Position numbers and translations under genes: made by a program
Shown: piece after piece, positions 10,015-23,877 of the stretch
How positions within the stretch are numbered: position 1 is the first letter of the stretch
Layout: each line of letters starts with the position of its first letter
Origin: Nematostella vectensis
Lineage: Eukaryota > Cnidaria > Anthozoa > Actiniaria > Edwardsiidae
Assembly (NCBI RefSeq): GCF_932526225.1
Contig: NC_064040.1
Span: 994,001-1,058,000, forward strand
Direction of reading: 5' to 3'
Length of the DNA stretch: 64,000 bases
The notes under the pieces: model-generated
What the model was told of the DNA's origin: nothing
What the model saw: only the letters and a program-made list of their open reading frames with translations
Database searches by the model: none

Positions 10015-12018
10015 TGTTTTTTGTTAACTTCCTAGGAACAAATTGAATACATATAATCAATAAATCTAGCAAGCTTATTTTGCAAACTCACTTTTTTTTA
10101 TTATTTTTGCGGAAAACCTATCAGGATTAAGGGGGTCCAGCACAAAGAAAAAAAAACGAATTAAAAAAAAAGCCCATTGGCCTGGGATCGAACCCGGTCT
10201 GAAGAACAAAACGGAAACAATACATACGGATTACCCAATCGGTATGGCAGCACAAGGCTTTTACGGAAGGCTGTAAAGAACCCGAAGGCCCCAAGCACCG
10301 ATATTTCCGAGCGAATATGCTGTACAACACTCTTGCAAGGTTATCCCAACCCGCGCATTAATGGGGAGGACAATAACCAGGATCCCAGGCCTGTAATACG
10401 GTTACGCCACGTACAGCTCGTCGAGATTGTGGATGACAAAAAATAGAGGTCTATTTGGGCGTCTTGGGTCCCTTGGGGACTCGCCATGCGCACGGGCGAA
10501 TCTGTTTTATTGTATACATGACATCAAATTAGCGAAGAAAAAAGACGCTGTTTTGGTATCATGTGAAAATCATAAAATAAATAGAAATAAAGACGTAAGG
10601 GGGGAGAATATTGACATCTTCATATTAGAATATTGACAAAATCCGCAATTTTGTCTACGCTGACTAAGTAAAGCTGTATTTTACTTTAAAGGGTCAGCAA
10701 CATAGTACTGCGCATGTCTGGAGTCAGTGATTATTGTAGGCTTTTAAGTGTCTACAAACAGTTGAACTTTTTAAAAGCTGTCAATACCTTATTAAATAAT
10801 ATGCAATATTATATTGAAAACTATGTTAATTGACAGTTTGTGGTCATTTTTTTTTGTTTTGTTTAAAGTCTCCCACATGTACCAAAAGCTCATAAGTCAG
10901 TATTAGAATTTCACTGAAGTTCATTGTGTCAGGGCTCTAGAGCTATTGCAAATCTCTTAAACATGACACTCCCCCTTTAAAGGAAAGTAAAAAAAAATCA
11001 AAATTGTTGGTGGGGTTCTCTGCTGTGTTTGTTTTCTTTTTAGTTTTGTTCTATTATTATTATTATTTTCTTTTTAAGAGGGGGAGGGGAATTCAGCTAA
11101 AAATAGCCAAGGGTCAACTCAAGCAACTAGTACAAAAGATGTTTTTTTGCAGTCCTTTATTCAATATATTCAAGGTTATCATGTAATTCTGTTGTTTGAC
11201 TGCATAGATATATTTTTTCTTTCTTTTCATTACAAGTTCTATATGTGTAAGTGGTGACCATAGCTATGATTACTATTATTTAGAATATTTTTTTACCTAC
11301 TAACAGAAAACAACTTAACTGCAAAACACTTACTGTAGGGCACTCGATATTAGGCATTACTTTCATGTGGATGTAAGGTTGAAATGTCAAAACCTTCATT
11401 AACCCGTGAACTACGCTTTAGCGTATTACACTTTGTGGTGATCTGATGCTATTGTTCTTTTTTGTGTTTTTTTCTAACTATTACCGTTTAACTATCACAC
11501 TTTGTTTCACGGGTTAATGAAAACCACTCTAATTACTTATTGTAGTTCTTTTTTAATATTATCATTTACTTGTATAATTTAGATGAGCAATACATATTTC
11601 TTTATGGCTTTGTAGAGCTCATCTCGTTCCTCATAAATAACAAACAAAATGAAGTTTGTTCTTATTTTGGTGCAAAGAAATCTACAGTAGTTTTCTAATC
11701 AGATAATTGTTTTTCTTTTAACACTCACCTGTTATTTCAACAGCCTTACTTGAGTTTGCTTGTCTCAGAAATAGACCTTGCTTAATAAAGAAAGACATGT
11801 TACAAACTTATTTAATAATAGGTAACAACTGCAATATTGTATAAAGAGAGTGCCCCTCCCTTCCCCCTGCTATTGTTGAAATTATGCTCAATAAACTTTT
11901 ACCTCTTCCATCTCCACCAGTTAAGCATTCTATGTATGCTTCCCTGTACAAAATGCACCCCTTCAAATAGAACATTAAAGTTCACATACTTGTTTACTTC
12001 CTCAAACTCTTTGCTTTG
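10015..12018 (+). repeat. Satellite unit 6 (2,004 bp)
   Basis: B-box-like site at 10184-10194. The head matches unit 1 (TTGCGGAAAACC). The second half matches units 3-4. The hairpin near offset 1825 is weakened (AAAGAGAG with CTCCCTTC). Confidence 0.97.
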
Positions 12019-14026
12019 TGTTTTTTGTTAACTTCCTAGGAACAAATTGAATACATATAATCAATAAATCTAGCAAGCTTATTTTGCAAACTCACTTTTT
12101 TTATTATTTTTGCGCAAAACCTATAAGGATTAAGGGGGTCCAGCACAAAGAAAAAAAAACGAATTGAAAAAAAAGCCCATTGGCCTGGGATCGAACCCGG
12201 TCTGAAGAACAAAACGGAAACCATACATACGGATTACCCAATCGGTATGGCAGCACAAGGCTTTTACGGAAGGCTGTAAAGAACCCGAAGGCCCCAAGCA
12301 CCGATATTTCCGAGCGAATATGCTGTACAACGCTCTTGCAAGGTTATCCCAACCCGCGCTATAATGGGGAGGACAATAACCAGGATCCCAGGCCTGTAAT
12401 ACGGTTACGCCACGCACAGCTCGCCGAGATTGTGGATGACAAAAAATAGAGGTCTATTTGGGCGTCTTGGGTCAATTGGGGACTCGCCATGCGCACGGGC
12501 GCATCTCTTTTATTGTGTACATGACATCAAATTAGCGAAGAAAAAAGACGCTGTTTTGGTATCATGTGAAAAGCATAAAATAAATAGAAATAAAGACGTA
12601 AGGGGGGAGAATATTGACATATTCATATTAGAATATTGACAAAATCCGCAATATTGTCTACGCTGACTAAGTAAAGCTGTATTTTACTTTAAAGGGGCAG
12701 CAGCATAGTACTACGCATGTCTGGAGTCAGTGTTTATTGTAGGCTTTTAAGTGTCTACAAAGAGTTGAACTTTTTAAAAGCTGTCAATACCTTATTAAAT
12801 AATATGCAATATTATATTGAAAACTATGTTAATGGACAGTTTGTGGTCATTTTTTTTGTTTTGTTTAAAGTCTCCCACATGTACCAAAAGCTCATAAGTC
12901 AGTATTAGAATTTCACTGAAGTTCATTGTTTCAGGGCTCTAGAGCTATTGCAAATCTCTTAAACATGACACTCCCCCTTTAAAGGAAAGTAAAAAAAAAT
13001 CAAAATTGTTGGTGGGGGTCTCTGCTGTGTTTGTTTTCTTTTTAGTTTTGTTCTATTATTATTATTATTTTCTTTTTAAGAGGGGGAGGGGAATTCAGCT
13101 AAAAATAGCCAAGGGTCAATTCAAGCAACTAGTACAAAAGATGTTTTTTTGCAGTCCTTTATTCAATATATTCAAGGTTATCATGCAATTCTGTTGTTTG
13201 ACTGCATATATATATATATTTTTTTTTTCTTTCTTTTTATTACTAGGTCTATATGTGTAAGTGGTGACCATAGCTATGATTACTATTATTTAGAATAATT
13301 TTTTACCGACTAACAGAAAACAACTTGACTGCAAAACACTTACTGTAGGGCACTCGATATTAGGCATTACTTTCATGTGGATGTAAGGTTGAAATGTCAA
13401 AACCATTATTAACCCGTGAACTACGCTTTAGCGTATTACAATTTGTTGTGATCTGATTCCTTTGTTCTTTTTTGTGTTTTACTAACTATTACCGTTTAAC
13501 TATCACACTTTGTTTCACGGGTTAATGAAAACCACTCTAATTACTTACAGTAGTTCTTTTTTAATATTATAATTTACTTGTATAATTTAGATGAGCAATA
13601 CATATTTCTTTATGGCTTTGTAGAGCTCATCTCGTTTCTCATAAATAACAAACAAAATGAAGTTTGTTCTTATTTTGGTGCAAAGGAATCTACAGTAGTT
13701 TTCTAATCAGATAAATGTTTTTTTTTAACACTCACCTGTTATTTCAACAGCCTTACTTGAGTTTGCTTGTCTCAGAAAAAGACCTTGCTTAATAAACAAA
13801 GACATGTTACAAACTTATTTAATAATAGGTTACAACTGCAATATTGTATAAAGAGAGTGCCCCTCCCTTCCCCCTCCTATTGTTGACATTATGCTCAATA
13901 AACTGTTACCTCTCCCCTTTCCCTTTAGTTAAGCATTCTATGTATGCTTCCCTGTACAAAATGCACCCCTTCAAATAGAACATTAAAGTTCACATACTTG
14001 TTTACTTCCTCAAACTCTTTGCTTTG
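12019..14026 (+). repeat. Satellite unit 7 (2,008 bp), first half of duplicated dimer
   Basis: B-box-like site at 12187-12197. Diagnostic CGCGCTATAATGG replaces CGCGCATTAATGG. The left flank of the piggyBac-like block reads CATTATTAACCCGTGAA, so the outer TTCA is changed while TTAA-CCCGTGAA is kept. Copied as unit 9. Confidence 0.97.
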
Positions 14027-15973
14027 TGTTTTTTGTTAACTTCCTAGGAACAAATTGAATACATATAATCAATAAATCCAGCTAGCTTATTTTGCAAACT
14101 CACTTTTTTTTATTATTTTTGCGCAAAACTAATCAGGATTAGGGGGGTCAAGCACAAAGAAAGAAAACGAATAAAAAAAAAGCCCATTGGCCTGGGATCG
14201 AACCCGGTCTGAAGAACAAAACGGAAACCATACATACGGATTACCCAATCGGTATGGCAGCACAAGGCTTTTACGGAAGGCTGTAAAGAACCCGAAGGTC
14301 CCAAGCACCGATATTTCCGAGCGAATATGCTGTACAACACTCTTGCAAGGTTATCCCAACAAGCGCATTAATGGGGAGGACAATAACCAGGATCCTAGGC
14401 CTGTAATACGGTTACGCCACGTACAGCTCGCCGAGATTGTGGATGACAAAAAATAGAGGTCTATTTGGGCGTCTTGGGTCCCTTGGGGATTCGCCATGCG
14501 CACGGGCGCATCTCTTTTATTGTGTACATGACATCAAATTAGCAAAGAAAAAAGACGCTGTTTTTGGTATCATGTGAAAAGCATAAAATAAATAGAAATA
14601 AAGACGTAAGGGGGGAGAATATTGACATATTCATATCAGAATATTGACAAAATCCGCAATATTGTCTACGCTGACTAAGTAAAGCTGTATTTTACTTTAA
14701 AGGGGCAGCAGCATAGTACTACGCATGTCTGGAGTCAGTGTTTATTGTAGGCTTTTAAGTGTCTACAAACAGTTGAACTTTTTAAAAGCTGTCAATACCT
14801 TATTAAATAATATGCAATATTATATTGAAAACTAGGTTAATTGACAGTTTGTGGTAATTTTTTTTTGTTTTGTTTAAAGTCTTCCACATGTACCAAAAGC
14901 TCATAAGTCATTATTAGAATTTCACTGAAGTTCATTGTGTCAGGGCTCTAGAGCTATTGCAAATCTCTTAAACATGACACTCCCCCTTTGTTTTATTTTT
15001 AGTTTTGTTCTATTATTATTATTATTTTCTTTTTTAGAGGGGGAGGGGAATTCAGCTAAAAATAGCAAACGGTCAATTCAAGCAACTAGTACAAAAGATG
15101 TTTTTTTGCAGTCCTTTATTCAATATATTCAAGGTTATCATGCAATTCTGTTGTTTGACTGCATATATATATTTTTTTTCTTTCTTTTCATTACAAGTTC
15201 TATATGTGTAAGTGGTGACCATAGCTATGATTACTATTATTTAGAATAATTTTTTACCTACTAACAGAAAACTACTTGACTGCAAAACACTTACTGTAGG
15301 GCACTCGATATTAGGCATTACTTTCATGTGGATGTAAGGTTGAAATGTCAAAACCTTCATTAACCCGTGAACTACGTTTTAGCGTATTACACTTTGTTGT
15401 GATCTGATTCTATTGTTCTTTTTTGTGTTTTACTAACTATTACCGTTTAACTATCACACTTTGTTTCACGGGTTAATGAAAACCACTCTATATTACAGTA
15501 ATTCTTTTTTAATATTATTATTTACTTGTATAATTTAGATGAGCAATACATATTTCTTCTTGGCCTTTTAGAGCTCATCTCGTTCCTCATAAATAACAAA
15601 CAAAATGAAGTTTGTTCTTATTTGGTGCAAAGGAATCTACATTAGTTTTCTAATCAGATAATTGTTTTTTTTTAACACTCACCTGTTGTTTCAACAGCTC
15701 TTACTTGAGTTTGCTTGTCTCAGAAATAGACCTTGCTTAATAAACAAAGACATGTTACAAACATATTTAATAATAGGTAACAACTGCAATATTGTATGAA
15801 GAGAGTGCCCCTCCCTTCCCCCTGCTATTGTTGACATTATGCTCAATAAACTGTTACCTCTCCCCTCTCCACCAGTTAAGCATTCTATGTATGCTTCCCT
15901 GTACAAAATGCGCCCCTTCAAATAGAACATTAAAGTTCACATACTTGTTTACTTCCTCAAACTCTTTGCTTTG
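14027..15973 (+). repeat. Satellite unit 8 (1,947 bp), with 52 bp deletion
   Basis: B-box-like site at 14194-14204. Carries the 52 bp deletion with junction near 14987-14990, which removes the right end of the TTTAAAGGGG block. The head is the right-hand subtype (AATCAGGATTAGGGGGGTC). The 69-codon open frame is shifted by an extra T near 14561. Copied as unit 10. Confidence 0.97.
14987..14990. other. Junction of a 52 bp deletion (unit 8; also near 18942, 20888 and 26849)
   Basis: Full units read CCCCCTTTAAAGG, then 52 bp in all before TTTGTTTTCTTTTTAG. Units 8, 10, 11 and 14 join CCCCC directly to TTTGTTTTATTTTTAG. A shared TTT at both breakpoints suggests microhomology-mediated loss. All four junctions are identical, so one event was spread by duplication. 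Confidence 0.85.
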
Positions 15974-17981
15974 TGTTTTTTGTTAACTTCCTAGGAACAA
16001 ATTGAATACATATAATCAATAAATCTAGCAAGCTTATTTTGCAAACTCACTTTTTTTATTATTTTTGCGCAAAACCTATAAGGATTAAGGGGGTCCAGCA
16101 CAAAGAAAAAAAAACGAATTGAAAAAAAAGCCCATTGGCCTGGGATCGAACCCGGTCTGAAGAACAAAACGGAAACCATACATACGGATTACCCAATCGG
16201 TATGGCAGCACAAGGCTTTTACGGAAGGCTGTAAAGAACCCGAAGGCCCCAAGCACCGATATTTCCGAGCGAATATGCTGTACAACGCTCTTGCAAGGTT
16301 ATCCCAACCCGCGCTATAATGGGGAGGACAATAACCAGGATCCCAGGCCTGTAATACGGTTACGCCACGCACAGCTCGCCGAGATTGTGGATGACAAAAA
16401 ATAGAGGTCTATTTGGGCGTCTTGGGTCAATTGGGGACTCGCCATGCGCACGGGCGCATCTCTTTTATTGTGTACATGACATCAAATTAGCGAAGAAAAA
16501 AGACGCTGTTTTGGTATCATGTGAAAAGCATAAAATAAATAGAAATAAAGACGTAAGGGGGGAGAATATTGACATATTCATATTAGAATATTGACAAAAT
16601 CCGCAATATTGTCTACGCTGACTAAGTAAAGCTGTATTTTACTTTAAAGGGGCAGCAGCATAGTACTACGCATGTCTGGAGTCAGTGTTTATTGTAGGCT
16701 TTTAAGTGTCTACAAAGAGTTGAACTTTTTAAAAGCTGTCAATACCTTATTAAATAATATGCAATATTATATTGAAAACTATGTTAATGGACAGTTTGTG
16801 GTCATTTTTTTTGTTTTGTTTAAAGTCTCCCACATGTACCAAAAGCTCATAAGTCAGTATTAGAATTTCACTGAAGTTCATTGTTTCAGGGCTCTAGAGC
16901 TATTGCAAATCTCTTAAACATGACACTCCCCCTTTAAAGGAAAGTAAAAAAAAATCAAAATTGTTGGTGGGGGTCTCTGCTGTGTTTGTTTTCTTTTTAG
17001 TTTTGTTCTATTATTATTATTATTTTCTTTTTAAGAGGGGGAGGGGAATTCAGCTAAAAATAGCCAAGGGTCAATTCAAGCAACTAGTACAAAAGATGTT
17101 TTTTTGCAGTCCTTTATTCAATATATTCAAGGTTATCATGCAATTCTGTTGTTTGACTGCATATATATATATATTTTTTTTTTCTTTCTTTTTATTACTA
17201 GGTCTATATGTGTAAGTGGTGACCATAGCTATGATTACTATTATTTAGAATAATTTTTTACCGACTAACAGAAAACAACTTGACTGCAAAACACTTACTG
17301 TAGGGCACTCGATATTAGGCATTACTTTCATGTGGATGTAAGGTTGAAATGTCAAAACCATTATTAACCCGTGAACTACGCTTTAGCGTATTACAATTTG
17401 TTGTGATCTGATTCCTTTGTTCTTTTTTGTGTTTTACTAACTATTACCGTTTAACTATCACACTTTGTTTCACGGGTTAATGAAAACCACTCTAATTACT
17501 TACAGTAGTTCTTTTTTAATATTATAATTTACTTGTATAATTTAGATGAGCAATACATATTTCTTTATGGCTTTGTAGAGCTCATCTCGTTTCTCATAAA
17601 TAACAAACAAAATGAAGTTTGTTCTTATTTTGGTGCAAAGGAATCTACAGTAGTTTTCTAATCAGATAAATGTTTTTTTTTAACACTCACCTGTTATTTC
17701 AACAGCCTTACTTGAGTTTGCTTGTCTCAGAAAAAGACCTTGCTTAATAAACAAAGACATGTTACAAACTTATTTAATAATAGGTTACAACTGCAATATT
17801 GTATAAAGAGAGTGCCCCTCCCTTCCCCCTCCTATTGTTGACATTATGCTCAATAAACTGTTACCTCTCCCCTTTCCCTTTAGTTAAGCATTCTATGTAT
17901 GCTTCCCTGTACAAAATGCACCCCTTCAAATAGAACATTAAAGTTCACATACTTGTTTACTTCCTCAAACTCTTTGCTTTG
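15974..17981 (+). repeat. Satellite unit 9 (2,008 bp), copy of unit 7
   Basis: Matches unit 7 at every diagnostic site I compared, including CGCGCTATAATGG and TTTCCCTTTAGTTAAG. B-box-like site at 16142-16152. Confidence 0.97.
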
Positions 17982-19928
17982 TGTTTTTTGTTAACTTCCT
18001 AGGAACAAATTGAATACATATAATCAATAAATCCAGCTAGCTTATTTTGCAAACTCACTTTTTTTTATTATTTTTGCGCAAAACTAATCAGGATTAGGGG
18101 GGTCAAGCACAAAGAAAGAAAACGAATAAAAAAAAAGCCCATTGGCCTGGGATCGAACCCGGTCTGAAGAACAAAACGGAAACCATACATACGGATTACC
18201 CAATCGGTATGGCAGCACAAGGCTTTTACGGAAGGCTGTAAAGAACCCGAAGGTCCCAAGCACCGATATTTCCGAGCGAATATGCTGTACAACACTCTTG
18301 CAAGGTTATCCCAACAAGCGCATTAATGGGGAGGACAATAACCAGGATCCTAGGCCTGTAATACGGTTACGCCACGTACAGCTCGCCGAGATTGTGGATG
18401 ACAAAAAATAGAGGTCTATTTGGGCGTCTTGGGTCCCTTGGGGATTCGCCATGCGCACGGGCGCATCTCTTTTATTGTGTACATGACATCAAATTAGCAA
18501 AGAAAAAAGACGCTGTTTTTGGTATCATGTGAAAAGCATAAAATAAATAGAAATAAAGACGTAAGGGGGGAGAATATTGACATATTCATATCAGAATATT
18601 GACAAAATCCGCAATATTGTCTACGCTGACTAAGTAAAGCTGTATTTTACTTTAAAGGGGCAGCAGCATAGTACTACGCATGTCTGGAGTCAGTGTTTAT
18701 TGTAGGCTTTTAAGTGTCTACAAACAGTTGAACTTTTTAAAAGCTGTCAATACCTTATTAAATAATATGCAATATTATATTGAAAACTAGGTTAATTGAC
18801 AGTTTGTGGTAATTTTTTTTTGTTTTGTTTAAAGTCTTCCACATGTACCAAAAGCTCATAAGTCATTATTAGAATTTCACTGAAGTTCATTGTGTCAGGG
18901 CTCTAGAGCTATTGCAAATCTCTTAAACATGACACTCCCCCTTTGTTTTATTTTTAGTTTTGTTCTATTATTATTATTATTTTCTTTTTTAGAGGGGGAG
19001 GGGAATTCAGCTAAAAATAGCCAAGGGTCAATTCAAGCAACTAGTACAAAAGATGTTTTTTTGCAGTCCTTTATTCAATATATTCAAGGTTATCATGCAA
19101 TTCTGTTGTTTGACTGCATATATATATTTTTTTTCTTTCTTTTCATTACAAGTTCTATATGTGTAAGTGGTGACCATAGCTATGATTACTATTATTTAGA
19201 ATAATTTTTTACCTACTAACAGAAAACTACTTGACTGCAAAACACTTACTGTAGGGCACTCGATATTAGGCATTACTTTCATGTGGATGTAAGGTTGAAA
19301 TGTCAAAACCTTCATTAACCCGTGAACTACGTTTTAGCGTATTACACTTTGTTGTGATCTGATTCTATTGTTCTTTTTTGTGTTTTACTAACTATTACCG
19401 TTTAACTATCACACTTTGTTTCACGGGTTAATGAAAACCACTCTATATTACAGTAATTCTTTTTTAATATTATTATTTACTTGTATAATTTAGATGAGCA
19501 ATACATATTTCTTCTTGGCCTTTTAGAGCTCATCTCGTTCCTCATAAATAACAAACAAAATGAAGTTTGTTCTTATTTGGTGCAAAGGAATCTACATTAG
19601 TTTTCTAATCAGATAATTGTTTTTTTTTAACACTCACCTGTTGTTTCAACAGCTCTTACTTGAGTTTGCTTGTCTCAGAAATAGACCTTGCTTAATAAAC
19701 AAAGACATGTTACAAACATATTTAATAATAGGTAACAACTGCAATATTGTATGAAGAGAGTGCCCCTCCCTTCCCCCTGCTATTGTTGACATTATGCTCA
19801 ATAAACTGTTACCTCTCCCCTCTCCACCAGTTAAGCATTCTATGTATGCTTCCCTGTACAAAATGCGCCCCTTCAAATAGAACATTAAAGTTCACATACT
19901 TGTTTACTTCCTCAAACTCTTTGCTTTG
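17982..19928 (+). repeat. Satellite unit 10 (1,947 bp), copy of unit 8
   Basis: Matches unit 8, including the 52 bp deletion (junction near 18942-18945). The clear difference found is AGCCAAGGGTC near 19018, where unit 8 has AGCAAACGGTC near 15064. B-box-like site at 18149-18159. Confidence 0.97.
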
Positions 19929-21878
19929 TGTTTTTTGTTAACTTCCTAGGAACAAATTGAATACATATAATCAATAAATTCAGCAAGCTTATTTTGCAAA
20001 CTCACTTTTTTTTTTTATTTTTGCGCAAAACCAATCAGGATTAGGGGGGTCAAGCACAAAGAAAGAAAACGAATAAAAAAAAAAGCCCATTGGCCTGGGA
20101 TCGAACCCGGTCTGAAGAACAAAACGGAAACCATACATACGTATTACCCAATCGGTATGGCAGCACAAGTCTTTTACGGAAGGCTGTAAAGAACCCGAAG
20201 GCCTCAAGCACCGATATTTCCGAGCGAATATGATGTACAACACTCTTGCAAGGTTATCCCAACCTGAGCATTAATGGGGAGGACAATAACCAGGATCCCA
20301 GGCCTGTAATACGGTTACGCCACGCACAGCTCGCCGAGATTGTGGATGACAAAAAATAGAGGTCTATTTGGGCGTCTTGGGTCCCTTGGGGACTCGCCAT
20401 GCGCACGGGCGCATCTCTTTTATTGTGTACATGACATCAAATTAGCGAAGAAAAAAGACGCTGTTTTGGTATCATGTGAAAAGCATAAAATAGATAGAAA
20501 TAAAGACTTAAGGGGGGAGAATATTGACATATTCATATTAGAATATTGACAAAATCCGCAATATTGTCTACGCTGACTAAGTAAAGCTGTATTTTACTTT
20601 AAAGGGGCAGCAGCATAGTACTGCGCATGTCTGGAGTCAGTGTTTATTGTAGGCTTTTAAGTGTCTACAAACAGTTGAACTTTTTAAAAGCTGTGAATAC
20701 CTTATTAAAAAATATGCAATATTATATTGAAAACTATGTTAATTGACAGTTTGTGGTCATTTTTTTTGTTTTGTTTAAAGTCTCCCACATGTACCAAAAG
20801 CTCATAAGTCAGTATTAGAATTTCACTGAAGTTCATTGTGTCAGGGCTCTAGAGCTATTGCAAATCTCTTAAACATGACACTCCCCCTTTGTTTTATTTT
20901 TAGTTTTGTTCTATTATTATTATTATTTTCTTTTTTAGAGGGGGAGGGGAATTCAGCTAAAAATAGCCAAGGGTCAATTCAAGCAACTAGTACAAAAGAT
21001 GTTTTTTTGCAGTCCTTTATTCAATATATTCAAGGTTATCATGCAATTCTGTTGTTTGACTGCATATATATATTTTTTCTTTCTTTTCATTACAAGTGCT
21101 ATATGTGTAATTGGTGACCATAGCTATGATTACTATTATTTAGAATAATTTTTTACCTACTAACAGAAAACAACTTGACTGCAAAACACTTACTGTAGGG
21201 CACTCGATATTAGGCATTACTTTCATGTGGATGTAAGGTTGAAATGTCAAAGCCTTCATTAACCCGTGAACTACGCTTTAGCGTATTACACTTTGTGGTG
21301 ATCTGATTCTATTGTTATTTTTTGTGTTTTTTTCTCACTATTACCGTTTAACTATCACACTTTGTTTCACGGGTTAATGAAAACCACTCTAATTACTTAC
21401 AGTAGTTCTTTTTTAATATTATCATTTACTTGTATAATTTAGATGAGCAATACATATTTCTTTATGGCTTTGTATAGCTCATCCCGTTCCTCATAAATAA
21501 CAAACAAAATGAAGTTTGTTCTTATTTTGGTGCAAAGGAATCTACATTCGTTTTCTAATCAGATAATTGTTTTTCTTTTAACACTCACCTGTTATTTCAA
21601 CAGGCTTACTTGAGTTTGCTTGTCTCAGAAATAGACCTTGCTTAATAAACAAAGACATGTTACAAACTTATTTAATAATAGGTAACAACTGCAATATTGT
21701 ATGAGGAGAGTGCCCCTCTTTTCCCCCTGCTATTGTTGAAATTATGCTCAATAAACTTTTACCTCTTCCCTCTCCACCAGTTAAGCATTCTATGTATGCT
21801 TCAGTGTACAAAATGCACCCCTTCAAATAGAACACTAAAGTTCACATACTTGTTTACTTCCTCAAACTCTTTGCTTTG
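19929..21878 (+). repeat. Satellite unit 11 (1,950 bp), with 52 bp deletion
   Basis: The head is the right-hand subtype. The remainder, from about 20,370, belongs to the duplicated three-unit block (diagnostic ATAGATAGAAATAAAGACTTAAG). Deletion junction near 20888-20891. An in-frame TGA at 20231-20233 interrupts the 89-codon open frame. B-box-like site at 20097-20107. Confidence 0.97.
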
Positions 21879-23877
21879 TGTTTTTTGTTAACTTCCTAGG
21901 AACAAATTGAATACATATAATCAATAAATCTAGCAAGCTTATTTTGCAAACTCACTTGTTTTTTATTATTTTTGCGCAAAACCTATCAGGATTAAGGGGG
22001 TCCAGCACAAAGAAAAAAAAACGAATTAAAAAAAAAGCCCATTGGCCTGGGATCGAACCCGGTCTGAAGAACAAAACGGAAACCATACATACGGATCACC
22101 CAATCGGTATGGCAGCACAAGGCTTTTACGGAAGGCTGTAAAGAACCCGAAGGCCCCAAGCACCGATATTTCCGAGCGAATATGATGTACAACACTCTTG
22201 CAAGGTTATCCCAACCCGCGCATTAATGAGGAGGACAATAACCAGGATCTCAGGCCTGTAAAACGGTTACGCCACGCACAGCTCGCCGAGATTGTGGATG
22301 ACAAAAAATAGAGGTCTATTTGGGCGTCTTGGGTCCCTTGGGGACTCGCCATGCGCACGGGCGCATCTCATTTATTGTGTACATGACATCAAATTAGCGA
22401 AGAAAAAGACGCTGTTTTGGTATCATGTGAAAAGCATAAAATAAATAGAAATAAAGACGTAAGGGGGGAGAATATTGACATCTTCATATTAGAATATTGA
22501 CAAAATCCGCAATTTTGTCTACGCTGACTAAGTAAAGCTGTATTTTACTTTAAAGGGGCAACAGCATAGTACTGCGCATGTCTGGAGTCAGTGATTATTG
22601 TAGGCTTTTAAGTGACAACAAACAGTTGAACTTTTTAAAAGCTGTGAATGCCTTATTAAATAATATGCAATATTATATTGAAAACTAGGTTAATTGACAG
22701 TTTGTGGTCATTTTTGTTGTTTTGTTTAAAGTCTCCCACATGTACCAAAAGCTCATAAGTCAGTATTAGAATTTCACTGAAGTTCATTGTGTCAGGGCTC
22801 TAGAGCTATTGCAAATCTCTTAACCATGACACTCCCCTTTTAAAGGAAAGTAAAAAAAATCAAAATTGTTGGTGGGGGTCTCTGTTGTGTTTGTTTTCTT
22901 TTTAGTTTTATTCTATTATTATTATTATTTTCGTTTTTAGAGGGGGAGGGGAATTCAGCTAAAAATAGCCAAGGGTCAATTCAAGCAACTAGTACAAAAG
23001 ATGTTTTATTGCAGTCCTTTATTCAATATATTCAAGGTTATCATGCAATTCTGTTGTTTAACTGCATATATATATTTTTTTTCTTTCTTTTCATTACAAG
23101 TTCTATATGTGTAAGTGGTGACCATAGCTATGATTACTATTATTTAGAATAATTTTTTACCTACTAAAAGAAAACAACTTGACTGCAAAACACTTACTGT
23201 AGGGCACTCGATATTAGGCATTACTTTCATGTGGATGTAAGGTTGATATGTCAAAACCTTCATTAACCCGTGAACTACGCTTTAGCGTATTACACTTTGT
23301 TGTGATCTGATTCTATTGTTCTTTTTTGTGTTTTACTAACTATTACCGTTTAACTATCACACTTTGTTTCACGGGTTAATGAAAACCACTCTAATTACTT
23401 ACAGTAGTTCTTTTTTAATATTATTATTTATTGTATAATTTAGATGAGCAATACATATTTCTTCTTGGCCTTGTAGAGCTCATCTCGTTCCTCATAAATA
23501 ACAAACAAAATTAAGTTTGTTCTTATTTGGTGCAAAGGAATCTACATTAGTTTTCTAATCAGATAATTGTTTTTTTTAACACTCACCTGTTATTTCAACA
23601 GCTCTTACTTGAGTTTGCTTGTCTCAGAAATAGACCTTGCTTAATAAACAAAGACATGTTACAAACTTATTTAATAATAGGTAACAACTGCAATATTGTA
23701 TGAAGAGAGTGCCCCTCTCTTCCCCCTGTTATTGTTGATATTATGCTCAATAAACTTTTACCTCTTCCCTCTCCACCAGTTAAGCATTCTATGTATGCTT
23801 CTCTGTACAAAATGCACCCCTTCAAATAGAACATTAAAGTACACATACTTGTTTACTTCCTCAAACTCTTTGCTTTG
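21879..23877 (+). repeat. Satellite unit 12 (1,999 bp)
   Basis: B-box-like site at 22049-22059. An in-frame TGA at 22183-22185 interrupts the 89-codon frame, and one A is missing in the AAGAAAAAGACG stretch, shifting the 69-codon frame. Diagnostic AAGTGACAACAAAC and GTTGATATGTC. Copied as unit 15. Confidence 0.97.

Larger units (their letters stand above)
12019..19928 (+). repeat. Higher-order dimer duplication: 12019-15973 copied as 15974-19928
   Basis: Units 7 and 8 together span 3,955 bp, and units 9 and 10 repeat them with the same lengths (2,008 and 1,947 bp) and the same private variants. The only clear difference I found is the CAAACGG/CCAAGGG change. This points to recent unequal exchange or replication-based duplication. 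An assembly duplication is the alternative. Confidence 0.9.
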
